A DNA stretch of 64,000 nucleotides. Source: an uncultured Aquimarina sp. (GTDB lineage Bacteria; Bacteroidota; Bacteroidia; Flavobacteriales; Flavobacteriaceae). Each line of letters starts with the position of its first letter. Positions within the stretch are counted from its first letter, which is position 1. The DNA is taken from positions 248,001 to 312,000 of the forward strand of contig CANNFM010000002.1 in NCBI GenBank assembly GCA_947503835.1, in the 5' to 3' direction. Below, piece after piece: positions 27,885 to 37,647 of the stretch. The notes beneath the pieces were generated by a model that saw only the letters and a program-made list of their open reading frames with translations, had not been told where the DNA came from and searched no databases. Position numbers and translations under genes: made by a program.

Positions 27885-27976
27885 TAATTAAATAAAAAAA
27901 AATTAAAAGAGCTTGTTAAAAGAGTGCGCTTTTAGATATATTTATGACCACAATCATCTTAAATATACACTTTTTT

Positions 27977-30862
27977 ATGAAAAAACTCACGCTTATTTTA
28001 TTCGTATTAACAACTAGTTTGTGCTTTTCGCAACAAACTGTTACTGGTCTTATATCGGACTCTGATGGCTCTCCATTACCTGGGGTAAACATCATTATTA
28101 AAGGCACCAATACTGGTACCACAACTGATTTCGATGGTAAATATAGCATAGAAGCTACACCAGAAAACACTTTAGTTTTTAGTTATGTAGGTTTTAATTC
28201 TAAGGAAATTCTTGTACAGGGTCAAACCACAATTAATGTAACACTATCAAGTGGTGCTCAACTCGAAGAAATTGTATTGGTAGGATCCAGAGCATTACCA
28301 AGAAGTAATACCACATCTTCTCTTCCGGTTGATGTATTACCTGCAAAAGAGTTAGCTTCTACTGGTCAAATTACATTCGACAAAGCATTACAATATAAAA
28401 TCCCATCATTTAACACGGTACAAACACCGGTGAATGATGCAACATCATTATTGGATCCCTATGAAATAAGAAACATGGGACCAAGTAGAACATTAATTCT
28501 AATTAATGGAAAACGTAAAAACTTAAGTTCTCTATTATATACACAAACTTCTCCGGGACGTGGAGAAACAGGATCTGACATCTCTGCAATACCTACAGAT
28601 GCCATTAAGCGAGTAGAGATATTAAGAGATGGTGCATCGGCACAATATGGATCTGATGCTATTGCAGGGGTAATGAATATTATTCTTAAAGACAATCCAG
28701 ATGAAGGATCTGTAACGCTTAGAAGCGGTATCACTTCTGAAGGCGATGGAGAAACCATTGGTATAAGTCTTAATAATGGTGCAACTATTGGAGAAAACAA
28801 AGGATTCTTTAATTATACAGTAGATTTTTCTAAGGTAAGTCTTGCCAATCGCCCAGGTGACGTAGATGCAGCAGGAGAATTTGCAGATTTTGGAGGTGAC
28901 AGAGTTGGAGAAAGACTGGAAGATATCCAAAGTTTCTTAGCCAGACGTCCTGATGCAGGAAACATTAACGGTTCACCGGAAACAGCTGCAGCAAAATTTT
29001 TGGTAAATGGTGGATATGACATCAATGAAAATACTGAAATTTATATGAATGGTGCATACGTGTATAAGAAGGTAAACAGTTTTGCTAATTATAGAACTCC
29101 GTACTGGAGAGACATTCAGGATTTTCAATATTTGGGTAATTTCTTTCCTGGGTCCAACCCATTAACCACAGGAGTTACGTTTACAGATAATAATGGAAGT
29201 ACATTTGATGGTAATGGATACGATGGATATGTACCTACTTTTGAAGGAGACCTGAACGACTATAATGCAACCATTGGGTTTAAAACTAAGAAGAATGGAT
29301 GGAATTATGATCTAAGTTATACTACAGGGGGTAATTCGCAAGATTATACCGTAAATGACTCACATAACCGTAATGCTGTTTTTGCAGCAAGTTTTGATGA
29401 TGCAAACGAAAATGGTGTTCCAGATGCTGGAGAAGGATTTGTTCCGGTTGAATTATATAGAGAAAATAGTCCCGTATCCTTTGATCCAGGAGGAACAAAA
29501 TTTTCACATAGTGTAGGTAATATTGATATTGCCAAATTGGTTTCTGATCAAATAAGTATTGGTTTTGGAGCAGAGTTTAGAACCGAAACTTTTGAAATTA
29601 TAGAAGGAGACCTTGCATCGTATGATGGTGGTGGTGCCGATTCTTTTGCTGGTAATCGACCAGAAAATTCAGGAAAATTTAATAGATATAATTTTGGTGG
29701 ATATTTTGACATCTCTGCCGATATAACAGAAGACTTTCTTGTGAATGGTACTGTTCGTTTAGAAGATTATAGTGATTTTGGAGAAGCTTTTGTTTGGAAA
29801 ATAAGTTCTAGATATAAATTCTTAGAAGATAAACTTACCCTAAGAGCATCTATATCAACAGGGTTTAGAGCACCTACTCTACACCAGATATATACACAGA
29901 GAGCACAATTCTCCTTCATTCCTGGACAAGGAATCCAAGTTGGTGGGTTAGTAAACAATGTTTCGCCACAAGCTAGATTATTGGATATCCCACAGCTTGA
30001 TGCAGAAGAGTCTACCAACTTTACTGTAGGTATAGGAGCTAAAATTAATCGAAATATCAACTTTACTATAGATTACTACAATATCCAGGTTGATGATAGA
30101 ATTGTCTTAAGTACAGAAATAGGAGCTTCAGCAACAGGAGGTACTCCATTAGACCAGGTCCTACAAGACAATGATTTATCTGATGTAAGTTTCTTTGTTA
30201 ATGCTATTGATACTAGAACTTCGGGTATTGATGTTGTTGCAAATTATAAAAACATAGAAATAGGTTCTGGGGAACTTGGTTTTAGTTTGTCTGGTAATTA
30301 TACCATCGAAAATGAAAGAGATGGAGATGTGAAGAATCCTGCATTAGTATCACAAGCAGGTCAATCTGTAGTTAATGATACACAAGAAGCATTGTTCTTT
30401 ACTTCTAGACCAGAATATAAAGCCATATTAGGTGCTAACTTTGACATTGGTAAATTTGGTTTTTCACTAAATAACACCCTATTTGGCCCTACTAGGTTTA
30501 GAAATCAAGGGTTACAAGATCTTGAAGGCCTTGTAGGCGGTAATCCAGCTAATAGTGATGGTGGATCAGACTTAGGCGTTGAGTTTATGACTAAAGTAGT
30601 TACAGATTTAGGAATTAACTTTAACGCAACCGATAAATTAACCTTGGCATTAAATGTGAATAACATTTTAGATGTTTTACCAGAATGGGAGTTTAAAGCA
30701 CTTACAGCAACAGGAGAAGCGGTTCTTAATAATCCTGCTGCAGAAAAAACAGCCTTTAACTTAATTACCTTTAACGGTAGATATTCTCAAATGTCATATG
30801 ATGGTTATCATTTTAGTCAGTTAGGAACGATGGTTAACCTATCATTAAACTATAAGTTCTAA
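27977..30862 (+). CDS. TonB-dependent outer-membrane receptor
   Basis: 961 residues from ATG 27977, preferred to an in-frame ATG at 27944 because it starts the signal peptide (about 1-19, LCFSQ). An N-terminal carboxypeptidase-regulatory-like domain (TGLISDSDGSPLPGVNIIIKG, FDGKYSIEA) spans about 20-95, then the plug (PSRTLILINGKRKN, ILRDGASAQYGSDAIAGVMNI) and a 22-strand barrel ending in LNYKF. No SusD gene follows and no peptide carrier or iron gene is adjacent, so the ligand is open. Strong terminator directly after. Confidence 0.95.
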   Translation: MKKLTLILFVLTTSLCFSQQTVTGLISDSDGSPLPGVNIIIKGTNTGTTTDFDGKYSIEATPENTLVFSYVGFNSKEILVQGQTTINVTLSSGAQLEEIVLVGSRALPRSNTTSSLPVDVLPAKELASTGQITFDKALQYKIPSFNTVQTPVNDATSLLDPYEIRNMGPSRTLILINGKRKNLSSLLYTQTSPGRGETGSDISAIPTDAIKRVEILRDGASAQYGSDAIAGVMNIILKDNPDEGSVTLRSGITSEGDGETIGISLNNGATIGENKGFFNYTVDFSKVSLANRPGDVDAAGEFADFGGDRVGERLEDIQSFLARRPDAGNINGSPETAAAKFLVNGGYDINENTEIYMNGAYVYKKVNSFANYRTPYWRDIQDFQYLGNFFPGSNPLTTGVTFTDNNGSTFDGNGYDGYVPTFEGDLNDYNATIGFKTKKNGWNYDLSYTTGGNSQDYTVNDSHNRNAVFAASFDDANENGVPDAGEGFVPVELYRENSPVSFDPGGTKFSHSVGNIDIAKLVSDQISIGFGAEFRTETFEIIEGDLASYDGGGADSFAGNRPENSGKFNRYNFGGYFDISADITEDFLVNGTVRLEDYSDFGEAFVWKISSRYKFLEDKLTLRASISTGFRAPTLHQIYTQRAQFSFIPGQGIQVGGLVNNVSPQARLLDIPQLDAEESTNFTVGIGAKINRNINFTIDYYNIQVDDRIVLSTEIGASATGGTPLDQVLQDNDLSDVSFFVNAIDTRTSGIDVVANYKNIEIGSGELGFSLSGNYTIENERDGDVKNPALVSQAGQSVVNDTQEALFFTSRPEYKAILGANFDIGKFGFSLNNTLFGPTRFRNQGLQDLEGLVGGNPANSDGGSDLGVEFMTKVVTDLGINFNATDKLTLALNVNNILDVLPEWEFKALTATGEAVLNNPAAEKTAFNLITFNGRYSQMSYDGYHFSQLGTMVNLSLNYKF

Positions 30863-30888
30863 AGAACACTAAATTCTAGAAATTTTAT

Positions 30889-30932
30889 TAAATCGCCTTG
30901 TTTATTACAATAAACAAGGCGATTTATTTTTT
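30889..30932 (+). terminator. strong terminator after the TonB receptor
   Basis: A perfect 17-bp stem, arms 30889-30905 and 30910-30926, a 4-base loop and then a T-rich tract. No gap in pairing. Confidence 0.92.
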
Positions 30933-30982
30933 ATCATAAGCTTTAATCATAGTTTTGCATAAAAATCTGGATTAAAGTATTC

Positions 30983-32221
30983 ATGAAAAAATTAACCCGC
31001 TATTTTTACGATCTTTTAATTTCTAATGGTTTTTCTGAAGAGATTTCAGAATTCTTAAACCTTATCTTCGGAATATGTATATTAATGCTATTTCTATTCG
31101 TATTAGACTTAATAACAAGAAAAGTAGTAATCTCCATTTTCAAAAAATATGCTTCAAAATCTAAAAACATATTTGATGACTACTTAGTAAAAAACAAAAC
31201 TTTTGATTACCTGGCTCATATAGTTCCGCTTTCTATAACAATTTGGATTCTACCGATGTTGTTTATTGCATATCCCACAGCAGAAAAATATCTTGAGATC
31301 GTATTCGATATTATGGTTATCGTATTGGTTATTTGGATTGTGAGAAGTGTCTTGAGAACATTTAGAGATTACTTAAAGTCATTAAATTCTTTCAAAGACA
31401 AGCCTATAGATAGTTATATCCAGGTGTTTATGATATTTGTATGGTCTATTGGAATTATTCTAATTTTTTCTTCGATTACCGGAAAATCAATATGGACATT
31501 CTTAACTGCATTGGGAGCAATGTCTGCAATACTTCTTTTAATTTTCAAAGACACTATTTTAGGTTTTGTTGCAAGTATACAAGTATCAGTAAATGATACC
31601 GTTAGAATTGGAGATTGGATCACTATGGAAAAATATGGAGCAGATGGGGATGTGATTGAAATTAATTTATCCTCTGTGAAGGTTCAGAATTTTGATAAAA
31701 CCATTACCACAATTCCTACCTATTATCTCACCTCTGAGTCTTTTAGAAATTGGAGAGGCATGATGGATTCTGGCGGAAGAAGAATAAAACGATCACTATT
31801 AATTAAAACAACCAGTATTTCATTTTTATCCCAAGAAGATATTGTTAAGCTTCAAAAAATTGAGCTGATCAAAGAGTATCTTGAAAAAGCTCAGCATAAA
31901 ATTAACAACTATAATAAAGAGCACAACATAGATAAAAGTATATTGATCAACGGAAGAAACCTATCGAATATGGGGGTTTTTAGAATGTATGTAGAATCCT
32001 ATATTGAGAATCACCCATATATTAATAAGGAAATGACGATCATGAGTCGTCAATTAGCTCCTTCTGCTCAAGGAACTCCTCTAGAAATATATGCATTTAG
32101 TAATGATAAAGTATGGAAAAATTATGAACAGATAATGGCAGATATTTTTGACCACTTATTGGCTGCTATCCCATATTTTAACTTAGAAGTATTTGAATTA
32201 GATGTTAACACAGAGAAATAA
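30983..32221 (+). CDS. large mechanosensitive channel, MscS family (YbdG/YnaI-like)
   Basis: 412 residues, larger than the MscS at 7843. Five hydrophobic segments lie at about 25-45, 78-98, 105-125, 148-170 and 175-200. The MscS core follows (FVASIQVSVNDTVRIGDWI, GDVIEINLSSVKVQNFDK, TIPTYYLTSESFRNW), then a large cytoplasmic part of about 150 residues unlike the small channel. It resembles YbdG-type channels with extra transmembrane helices. Overlap region with the next small gene: the DUF3817 start lies 25 bases after this stop. Confidence 0.93.
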   Translation: MKKLTRYFYDLLISNGFSEEISEFLNLIFGICILMLFLFVLDLITRKVVISIFKKYASKSKNIFDDYLVKNKTFDYLAHIVPLSITIWILPMLFIAYPTAEKYLEIVFDIMVIVLVIWIVRSVLRTFRDYLKSLNSFKDKPIDSYIQVFMIFVWSIGIILIFSSITGKSIWTFLTALGAMSAILLLIFKDTILGFVASIQVSVNDTVRIGDWITMEKYGADGDVIEINLSSVKVQNFDKTITTIPTYYLTSESFRNWRGMMDSGGRRIKRSLLIKTTSISFLSQEDIVKLQKIELIKEYLEKAQHKINNYNKEHNIDKSILINGRNLSNMGVFRMYVESYIENHPYINKEMTIMSRQLAPSAQGTPLEIYAFSNDKVWKNYEQIMADIFDHLLAAIPYFNLEVFELDVNTEK

Positions 32222-32246
32222 TTATCGCCAAATTAATATAAATTTT

Positions 32247-32522
32247 ATGATTACAAGTTTTAGATTTATCAGTTACCTCGAAGGAATTTCTTACTTACTT
32301 ATACTTTTTGTAACCATGCCTTTAAAATACATGTTTGAATCACCAGAACCCAATAAAGTGATTGGTATGGCGCACGGTTTTTTGTTTCTGATTTATATCG
32401 TATTTGCGTTTCTTATTAAACCAGAAAAACAATGGAACACTAAAACTTTGGGGATTGTTCTTTTATGCTCTATCATTCCATTTGGTACGTTTTGGATGGA
32501 TAAGAAGTATTTGAGTGTTTGA
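32247..32522 (+). CDS. DUF3817 family membrane protein
   Basis: 91 residues from ATG 32247, chosen because it opens with MITSFRFISYLEGISYL, typical of the family; a start within the previous gene is possible but adds a polar leader. Three hydrophobic segments (about 9-25, 35-53, 62-80). The GMAHG signature is present. The function is unknown. Co-transcription with the MscS gene is likely. Confidence 0.85.
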   Translation: MITSFRFISYLEGISYLLILFVTMPLKYMFESPEPNKVIGMAHGFLFLIYIVFAFLIKPEKQWNTKTLGIVLLCSIIPFGTFWMDKKYLSV

Positions 32523-32545
32523 GTGCAAAATGTATAATCCCCCAT

Positions 32546-32553
32546 TAACTTTG
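32546..32553 (+). promoter_or_regulatory. orphan -7 box pointing into the PgpH gene end
   Basis: TAACTTTG followed by C is an exact TAnnTTTG match between two convergent genes, with TTTG at 32518-32521 24 bases upstream. No ORF follows on the plus strand, so if used it would produce antisense RNA over the 3' end of the HD-domain gene. Confidence 0.3.
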
Positions 32554-32621
32554 CGGTCATAATCTTAAAAAAATCAATCCTAATAATCACTCAACAACCC
32601 ACTTACCGATAAACTCATCAA

Positions 32622-34667
32622 CTACTCTGGGTATTCTATCCTAAGATGATAAATATTGGTTAGTTTGCGCTTAAAGACCTTTTTAACTTGTTGAATTTCT
32701 TTGAACGTAATATTAGAATTCAAAAATTGTCCATCTTCCATCTGTTTGCGTACAATTTTCTCAACAAAAGAATCAATTAAACTACTTGTTGGGTTTTTTA
32801 AACTCTTTGAAGCTGCTTCTACACTATCGCTCATCATTAAAATTGCCGTTTCTTTAGAAAATGGTTTGGGTCCTGGGTATTGAAAATCTTCAAGATTTAC
32901 ATTTTCATTGGCCTCTTTTTCTTTAGCATAGAAATAATACACAGTACTGGTTCCATGATGTGTTCTTATAAAATCAATAACGCGATCTGGTAAATTATAC
33001 TTCTTAGCAATCTCTACACCTCTTATCACATGATTAACAATGATTTTAGCACTTTCTTTTGGAGATAACACATCATGTGCATTACCAGAGGTAGATTGAT
33101 TCTCTGTAAAATACGTTGGGTTAACCATTTTACCAATATCATGGTATAATGCTCCTACTCTAACGAGCATTGCATTAGCTCCAATTTCGTTAGCCGCAGC
33201 TTCAGCGATATTAGCAACATTAAGAGAATGGTGAAAAGTCCCTGGGGCTTTATTTGATAATTCTTTAAGTAAAACCGAATTCGTGTCACTAAGCTCCAAT
33301 AAAGACACATCCGAAATCAATCCAAAAATCTTTTCATAAACATAAATTAAAGGATGTACTATGAGCGTAGCAAAGCCACTTATTACAAATAACACCACCA
33401 TGGTCCAATCAATATTACTTATATTCCCTTCGTGGATTACATGAAAAGAGATATAAGCAATAATATAAATTAACGTAATTTGTCCCACAGAAATAAACAA
33501 ATTGGCACGTTTAAATGATTCTGAAATCGTAAGTATAGTTACTATTCCCGCAATAATTTGCAAAAAAGTGTATTCATAACTATTAGGCACCACAAAACCA
33601 AGAATCAAAACAGTGACCACATGTGTAAATAACCCTAATCCCGAATCAAAGAAGGCTTTTAACACTAAAGGAAGAATACACAGCGGGACTACATACACAT
33701 AATTTGATTTATACTTAACTACCAAAGTGGTAACCAACACCATGAATAGGATATTAAAGAAAATAAATGTTACCTGGGTATTATTATTGTAAATATCTGC
33801 TCTATATTTTCTAATAAATAGTAAAAGCATCATAAGTGCCAGAGAAACCAAAAGGCAATATCCTAATACTATCCAATAGAAATTTTTATCGCTCCATACC
33901 TGGGACTCATACTCTGCCTTCAAAGAGCTTAATATCTGCAATTCATCCCCCTCGACTACTTCTCCCTTTGCTATAATTCTACTTCCACGAGACACACCTC
34001 CCCTTGTAGTAAGCACTTTAGCCAATTCATTTTCTAGTGTACTTTCGGTTAGCTTATCATTTAATCTAACATTTGGTTTGATCAAATCATAGAATAAGGC
34101 AACAAAATCGCTTTTAAATTTAATATACTCACTTTTATCAATACGAGTATTAATAAGCTTAGTCAAGGCGTTTGGGGTTAAAATTTGGCCATATGTAATT
34201 GCCTCTGCTTTGTTTCCCCTACTTAAAAATATTTGCCTCTTATTTCCATAAGAATAGGATTCTTGCAGCACACCATACCTATAAATATCATTTAATAAAA
34301 TTCTTCCAAAAAGTTTGGCTTGATCACGTGATCCACTTTGATTCAACACCTTTAAATAGCTCGAAAAAGCATTGTCATATGAATCCTTAGCAGTATTAGA
34401 CACTATAGTATCATATTCAAAATAAGGAATGATATTATCTGTTATCCGTTTTTTTTCGGTTTCTATCTCATCTTCCGTCTTTGCAATTGCAAAATCAAAT
34501 GGAGCATATAAGTTTTCATATTGCCAAGGTTTTCCTTTGGTAAACTCATATTTAAATATCCCTCCTTTAGGAAATAAATACACAATTAAAGCGGTTGTGC
34601 ATATAAAAAGAAAAATCCTATAAATAAAGGACTGTCTTTTATATAATCTATTCAAAAATCTTTTCAC
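32622..34667 (-). CDS. PgpH-type 7TM-HD cyclic-dinucleotide phosphodiesterase
   Basis: 681 residues. One N-terminal transmembrane helix (about 17-32), a 7TMR-HD extracellular domain about 55-260, seven transmembrane helices about 265-445, then a cytosolic HD domain with the His-Asp pair in VGALYHDIGKM and further metal residues in NHVIRG and RTHHGTS. PgpH from Listeria degrades c-di-AMP to pApA; activity of this protein on c-di-AMP is expected from family. c-di-AMP controls potassium and osmotic balance, which would suit the mechanosensitive channel next door, though that neighbourhood is not an operon (convergent). Confidence 0.93.
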   Translation of the reverse strand: MKRFLNRLYKRQSFIYRIFLFICTTALIVYLFPKGGIFKYEFTKGKPWQYENLYAPFDFAIAKTEDEIETEKKRITDNIIPYFEYDTIVSNTAKDSYDNAFSSYLKVLNQSGSRDQAKLFGRILLNDIYRYGVLQESYSYGNKRQIFLSRGNKAEAITYGQILTPNALTKLINTRIDKSEYIKFKSDFVALFYDLIKPNVRLNDKLTESTLENELAKVLTTRGGVSRGSRIIAKGEVVEGDELQILSSLKAEYESQVWSDKNFYWIVLGYCLLVSLALMMLLLFIRKYRADIYNNNTQVTFIFFNILFMVLVTTLVVKYKSNYVYVVPLCILPLVLKAFFDSGLGLFTHVVTVLILGFVVPNSYEYTFLQIIAGIVTILTISESFKRANLFISVGQITLIYIIAYISFHVIHEGNISNIDWTMVVLFVISGFATLIVHPLIYVYEKIFGLISDVSLLELSDTNSVLLKELSNKAPGTFHHSLNVANIAEAAANEIGANAMLVRVGALYHDIGKMVNPTYFTENQSTSGNAHDVLSPKESAKIIVNHVIRGVEIAKKYNLPDRVIDFIRTHHGTSTVYYFYAKEKEANENVNLEDFQYPGPKPFSKETAILMMSDSVEAASKSLKNPTSSLIDSFVEKIVRKQMEDGQFLNSNITFKEIQQVKKVFKRKLTNIYHLRIEYPE

Positions 34668-34932
34668 AAGTAATATTCTATAAATTACTCAAAAGTACTA
34701 AATCAAAGTTAGAAGTACGAAGTACCTGATAAAATTACACATAGTGATCCAATTTAAAATTCAGATCAACAAAGACCAAAATGTTAGCTTGGTATAAAGA
34801 ATCTTAAAAAAATGTAATACCACCCATCTCTTACGTACTACTTTGTAAATTGTACTTAACACTTTACTATGTATATACTACAAAAATCCTTAAATTCGCA
34901 CCAAACAATACACACAATTTAAATAATATATA
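34668..34932. promoter_or_regulatory. divergent promoter region, thiolase side with TAAATTCG box
   Basis: TAAATTCG at 34891-34898 fits the TAnnTTTG family with one change and lies 35 bases before the thiolase ATG. The -33 position holds only TATG. The other half serves the HD-domain gene on the minus strand. Confidence 0.4.
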
Positions 34933-36111
34933 ATGAGTAAAGAAGTAGTAATTGTATCTGCAGCCCGTACACCAATTGGTAGTTTTTTAGGAAGTTTATC
35001 AACCGTTCCCGCTACGCAATTAGGTGCTACAGCTATCAAAGGTGCGTTAGATAAAATAAACCTTGATCCATCATTGGTACAAGAGGTATTTATGGGTAAT
35101 GTGGTACAAGCAGGAAACGGTCAGGCACCTGCAAGACAAGCTGCATTAGCTGCTGGTATAAATGACACTGTTCCTTGTACTACTGTAAATAAAGTATGTG
35201 CCAGTGGTATGAAAGCTGTCATGCACGCTGCACAAGCAATTGCACTTGGTGATGCAGATATTATTGTTGCCGGAGGTATGGAAAACATGAGTTTAATTCC
35301 TCATTATGTAAGACTAAGAGCAGGTCATAAATTTGGACCACAAACTCTTGAAGATGGCATGCAAAGAGATGGATTAGTGGATGTATATGACGGTCATGCT
35401 ATGGGTGTTTGTGCAGATCTGTGTGCAAACGAATACGAATTTAGTAGAGAAGACCAAGATGCATTTGCCATTCAATCATACGAAAGATCAGCAAAAGCAT
35501 GGGCGGAAGGTAAATTTAATAACGAAGTTGTTCCTGTTGCTGTTCCTCAACGTCGAGGAGAACCTATTATGATTACCGAAGATGAGGAGTACAAAAATGT
35601 TAAAATGGAAAAAATACCAGCATTACGACCGGCTTTTTCTAAAGACGGTACAGTAACTGCTGCAAATGCTTCTACAATTAATGATGGTGCTGGTGCTGTT
35701 GTAGTAATGAGTGCAGAAAAAGCTTCAGAACTAGGCCTAAAACCATTAGTGAAAATTAAAAGTTATGCAGATGCAGCTCATGAACCAAAATGGTTTACCA
35801 CGGCTCCTGCTAAAGCGTTACCCAAAGCAATAGAAAAAGCAGGGATAGCACTTGATGATGTAGATTTCTTTGAATTTAACGAAGCCTTTTCTGTAGTTGG
35901 ATTAGCAAATCTTAAGATCCTTGGACTTAACGATAAAAATACAAATGTTAATGGAGGCGCTGTATCATTAGGACATCCGCTAGGATGTTCGGGAGTGCGC
36001 ATCTTGATTACTCTAATGAATGTACTAGAACAAAATAATGCAAAAACCGGTGCTGCTGCAATTTGCAATGGTGGAGGTGGTGCATCGGCTATGGTAATTG
36101 AACGCATGTAG
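34933..36111 (+). CDS. acetyl-CoA C-acetyltransferase (thiolase)
   Basis: 392 residues. All three catalytic residues are at the classical numbering: Cys89 (KVCASGM), His348 (GHPLGCSG) and Cys378 ([10 protein letters not shown]). Biosynthetic-type thiolases of this length condense two acetyl-CoA to acetoacetyl-CoA or run in beta-oxidation. No other fatty-acid gene is adjacent. The gene is followed by a long inverted repeat. Confidence 0.96.
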   Translation: MSKEVVIVSAARTPIGSFLGSLSTVPATQLGATAIKGALDKINLDPSLVQEVFMGNVVQAGNGQAPARQAALAAGINDTVPCTTVNKVCASGMKAVMHAAQAIALGDADIIVAGGMENMSLIPHYVRLRAGHKFGPQTLEDGMQRDGLVDVYDGHAMGVCADLCANEYEFSREDQDAFAIQSYERSAKAWAEGKFNNEVVPVAVPQRRGEPIMITEDEEYKNVKMEKIPALRPAFSKDGTVTAANASTINDGAGAVVVMSAEKASELGLKPLVKIKSYADAAHEPKWFTTAPAKALPKAIEKAGIALDDVDFFEFNEAFSVVGLANLKILGLNDKNTNVNGGAVSLGHPLGCSGVRILITLMNVLEQNNAKTGAAAICNGGGGASAMVIERM

Positions 36112-36119
36112 TTATAGTT

Positions 36120-36209
36120 ATGAAGTTTTAGATAAGTATATTAAGTTATTAGCCTACATTTTAGTTATTAACTTTGAGCTCGAGAGCAAAAAAATATCTA
36201 AAACTTCAT
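36120..36209. repeat. 15-bp perfect inverted repeat with 60-base interior
   Basis: ATGAAGTTTTAGATA at 36120-36134 and its exact reverse complement at 36195-36209 flank 60 bases in the thiolase-NlpC spacer. The interior holds a TAACTTTG promoter-like box (36169-36176) and a GAGCTC palindrome. It does not look like a normal terminator because of the large loop. It could be a small palindromic element (MITE-like) or an RNA hairpin. Confidence 0.6.
36169..36176 (+). promoter_or_regulatory. -7 box for the NlpC/P60 gene
   Basis: TAACTTTG exactly matches TAnnTTTG, 100 bases before the ATG at 36276. The -33 box is not clear. Confidence 0.4.
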
Positions 36210-36275
36210 CAACAACCTTTTGAGTTCTATTAAAAAAGCTTTTACATTGTAATTACTAACTACTAATCACTAAAA

Positions 36276-37025
36276 ATGCAATACGGCATTTGTAATTTAA
36301 GTATCGTTCCGTTACGTTTTGACCCCCGAGATCCTAGTGAAATGGTTTCTCAGCTATTGTATGGGGAGCATTTTAAAGTTCTTGAAAAACGAAAAAAATG
36401 GAGTAGAATTCGATTGGCTTTCGATCAATATGAAGGCTGGATCGACAACAAACAATACATAGAAGTTACAGAAGAACAGTATACCATTTTTGATCAGCAA
36501 GATCAGTGTTTATCAGGAGATTTAGTTGAATTTATTAGTTGTAATCAAAATCAATTAATGCCTATCCCATTGGGTGCATCTCTGGGGGCTTTAGATTTCT
36601 TAAAGCATTCATATGATGGTCATAAAATTACTCAAAAACAATCAAAAGAGCACTTGGTAGAAAGCGCATTTATGTACCTCAACGCCCCTTATTTATGGGG
36701 AGGAAAAACAAATTTTGGTATTGATTGTAGTGGTTTTACCCAAATGGTCTATAAACTTAATGGTTACAGATTACTAAGGGATGCCTCTCAGCAAGCTACA
36801 CAAGGAGAACCACTTAGCTTTATTGAAGAGAGTGAACCTGGGGACCTAGCCTTTTTTGATAATGAAGAAGGGGTTATTATACATGTAGGTATTATGATGA
36901 AAGATAACTATATTATCCATGCGCATGGTAAAGTGCGCGTGGATCGTATAGATCATACCGGAATCTACAATTCTGAAAAACGTACTCATACTCATAACCT
37001 TAGAGTTATAAAAAGAATTATATAA
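36276..37025 (+). CDS. NlpC/P60 family peptidoglycan endopeptidase
   Basis: 249 residues. Two SH3b-like domains, about 1-60 (YGICNLSIVPLRFDPRDPSEMVSQ-type start) and 65-120, precede the NlpC/P60 domain (about 125-249) with catalytic Cys151 in GIDCSGF, His in IHVGIM near residue 208 and a third polar residue in IIHAHG. These enzymes cut gamma-D-Glu-diamino-acid links. No signal peptide is present, so it may be cytoplasmic, acting in peptide recycling like YkfC, as in other Bacteroidota. A GNAT gene follows after 16 bases. Confidence 0.93.
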   Translation: MQYGICNLSIVPLRFDPRDPSEMVSQLLYGEHFKVLEKRKKWSRIRLAFDQYEGWIDNKQYIEVTEEQYTIFDQQDQCLSGDLVEFISCNQNQLMPIPLGASLGALDFLKHSYDGHKITQKQSKEHLVESAFMYLNAPYLWGGKTNFGIDCSGFTQMVYKLNGYRLLRDASQQATQGEPLSFIEESEPGDLAFFDNEEGVIIHVGIMMKDNYIIHAHGKVRVDRIDHTGIYNSEKRTHTHNLRVIKRII

Positions 37026-37041
37026 TTTAAAAGTCTTCCAA

Positions 37042-37569
37042 ATGACTTCTCAAGAAATAAAAATAGTACCTATACAACTTGAGGACAATCATAAACTCTT
37101 AGAAATTGGTTGGCAAACCTTTTATGATGCCTTTGGCCCTCCTGTAAATACTGAAGAAAACATTCAGAGCTACTTAAAAGAGAAATTCACTTTAGATCAA
37201 ATCAATAAAGAACTTCAACAACCCGACTCGCAATTCTTTTTTGCTGTATTGAATACCGAAATTGTAGGGTATCTAAAATTAAACTCTAAAGACGCACAAA
37301 CTGAATCTGTTCATAACAATGCCCTCGAGATAGAACGAATTTATGTGGTAAAAGAATACCAAGGTAAAAAGATTGGTCAACTTCTATTGGATCAATCCTT
37401 AACTATAGCTAAACAAAAAAATGTGGACTTTATATGGCTTGGGGTCTGGGATCAAAACCCTGGAGCCATTAGATTCTATGAAAGAAACGGATTTAAAATC
37501 TTTGAGAAACACCAATTTAAACTAGGAACCGAGATCCAGACTGATGTAATGATGAAGCTGGAATTATAA
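37042..37569 (+). CDS. GNAT family N-acetyltransferase
   Basis: 175 residues, full GNAT fold. Acetyl-CoA motif A (VVKEYQGKKIGQLLLDQSL) at about 107-125, motif B with WLGVWDQNPGAIRFYERNGF near 131-150. Acceptor unknown. It starts 16 bases after the P60 gene and is in the same transcript. Alternative identities are other acetyltransferases of the same fold. Confidence 0.9.
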   Translation: MTSQEIKIVPIQLEDNHKLLEIGWQTFYDAFGPPVNTEENIQSYLKEKFTLDQINKELQQPDSQFFFAVLNTEIVGYLKLNSKDAQTESVHNNALEIERIYVVKEYQGKKIGQLLLDQSLTIAKQKNVDFIWLGVWDQNPGAIRFYERNGFKIFEKHQFKLGTEIQTDVMMKLEL

Positions 37570-37623
37570 TACTTCAAAAACTTTATGATTTTGATAACAT
37601 TAACCCAATCATTTTTGTTTAAT

Positions 37624-37643
37624 TTTGAAACGTTCATTTCATT
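37624..37643 (+). promoter_or_regulatory. TetR operator-like site over its own promoter
   Basis: TTTGAAAC-GTTC-ATTTCATT is an imperfect palindrome of the same type as the site before the SDR gene. It overlaps TAATTTTG (37620-37627), an exact -7 box for the TetR gene, and ends five bases before its ATG (37648). It suggests autorepression. Confidence 0.6.
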
Positions 37644-37647
37644 AAAA

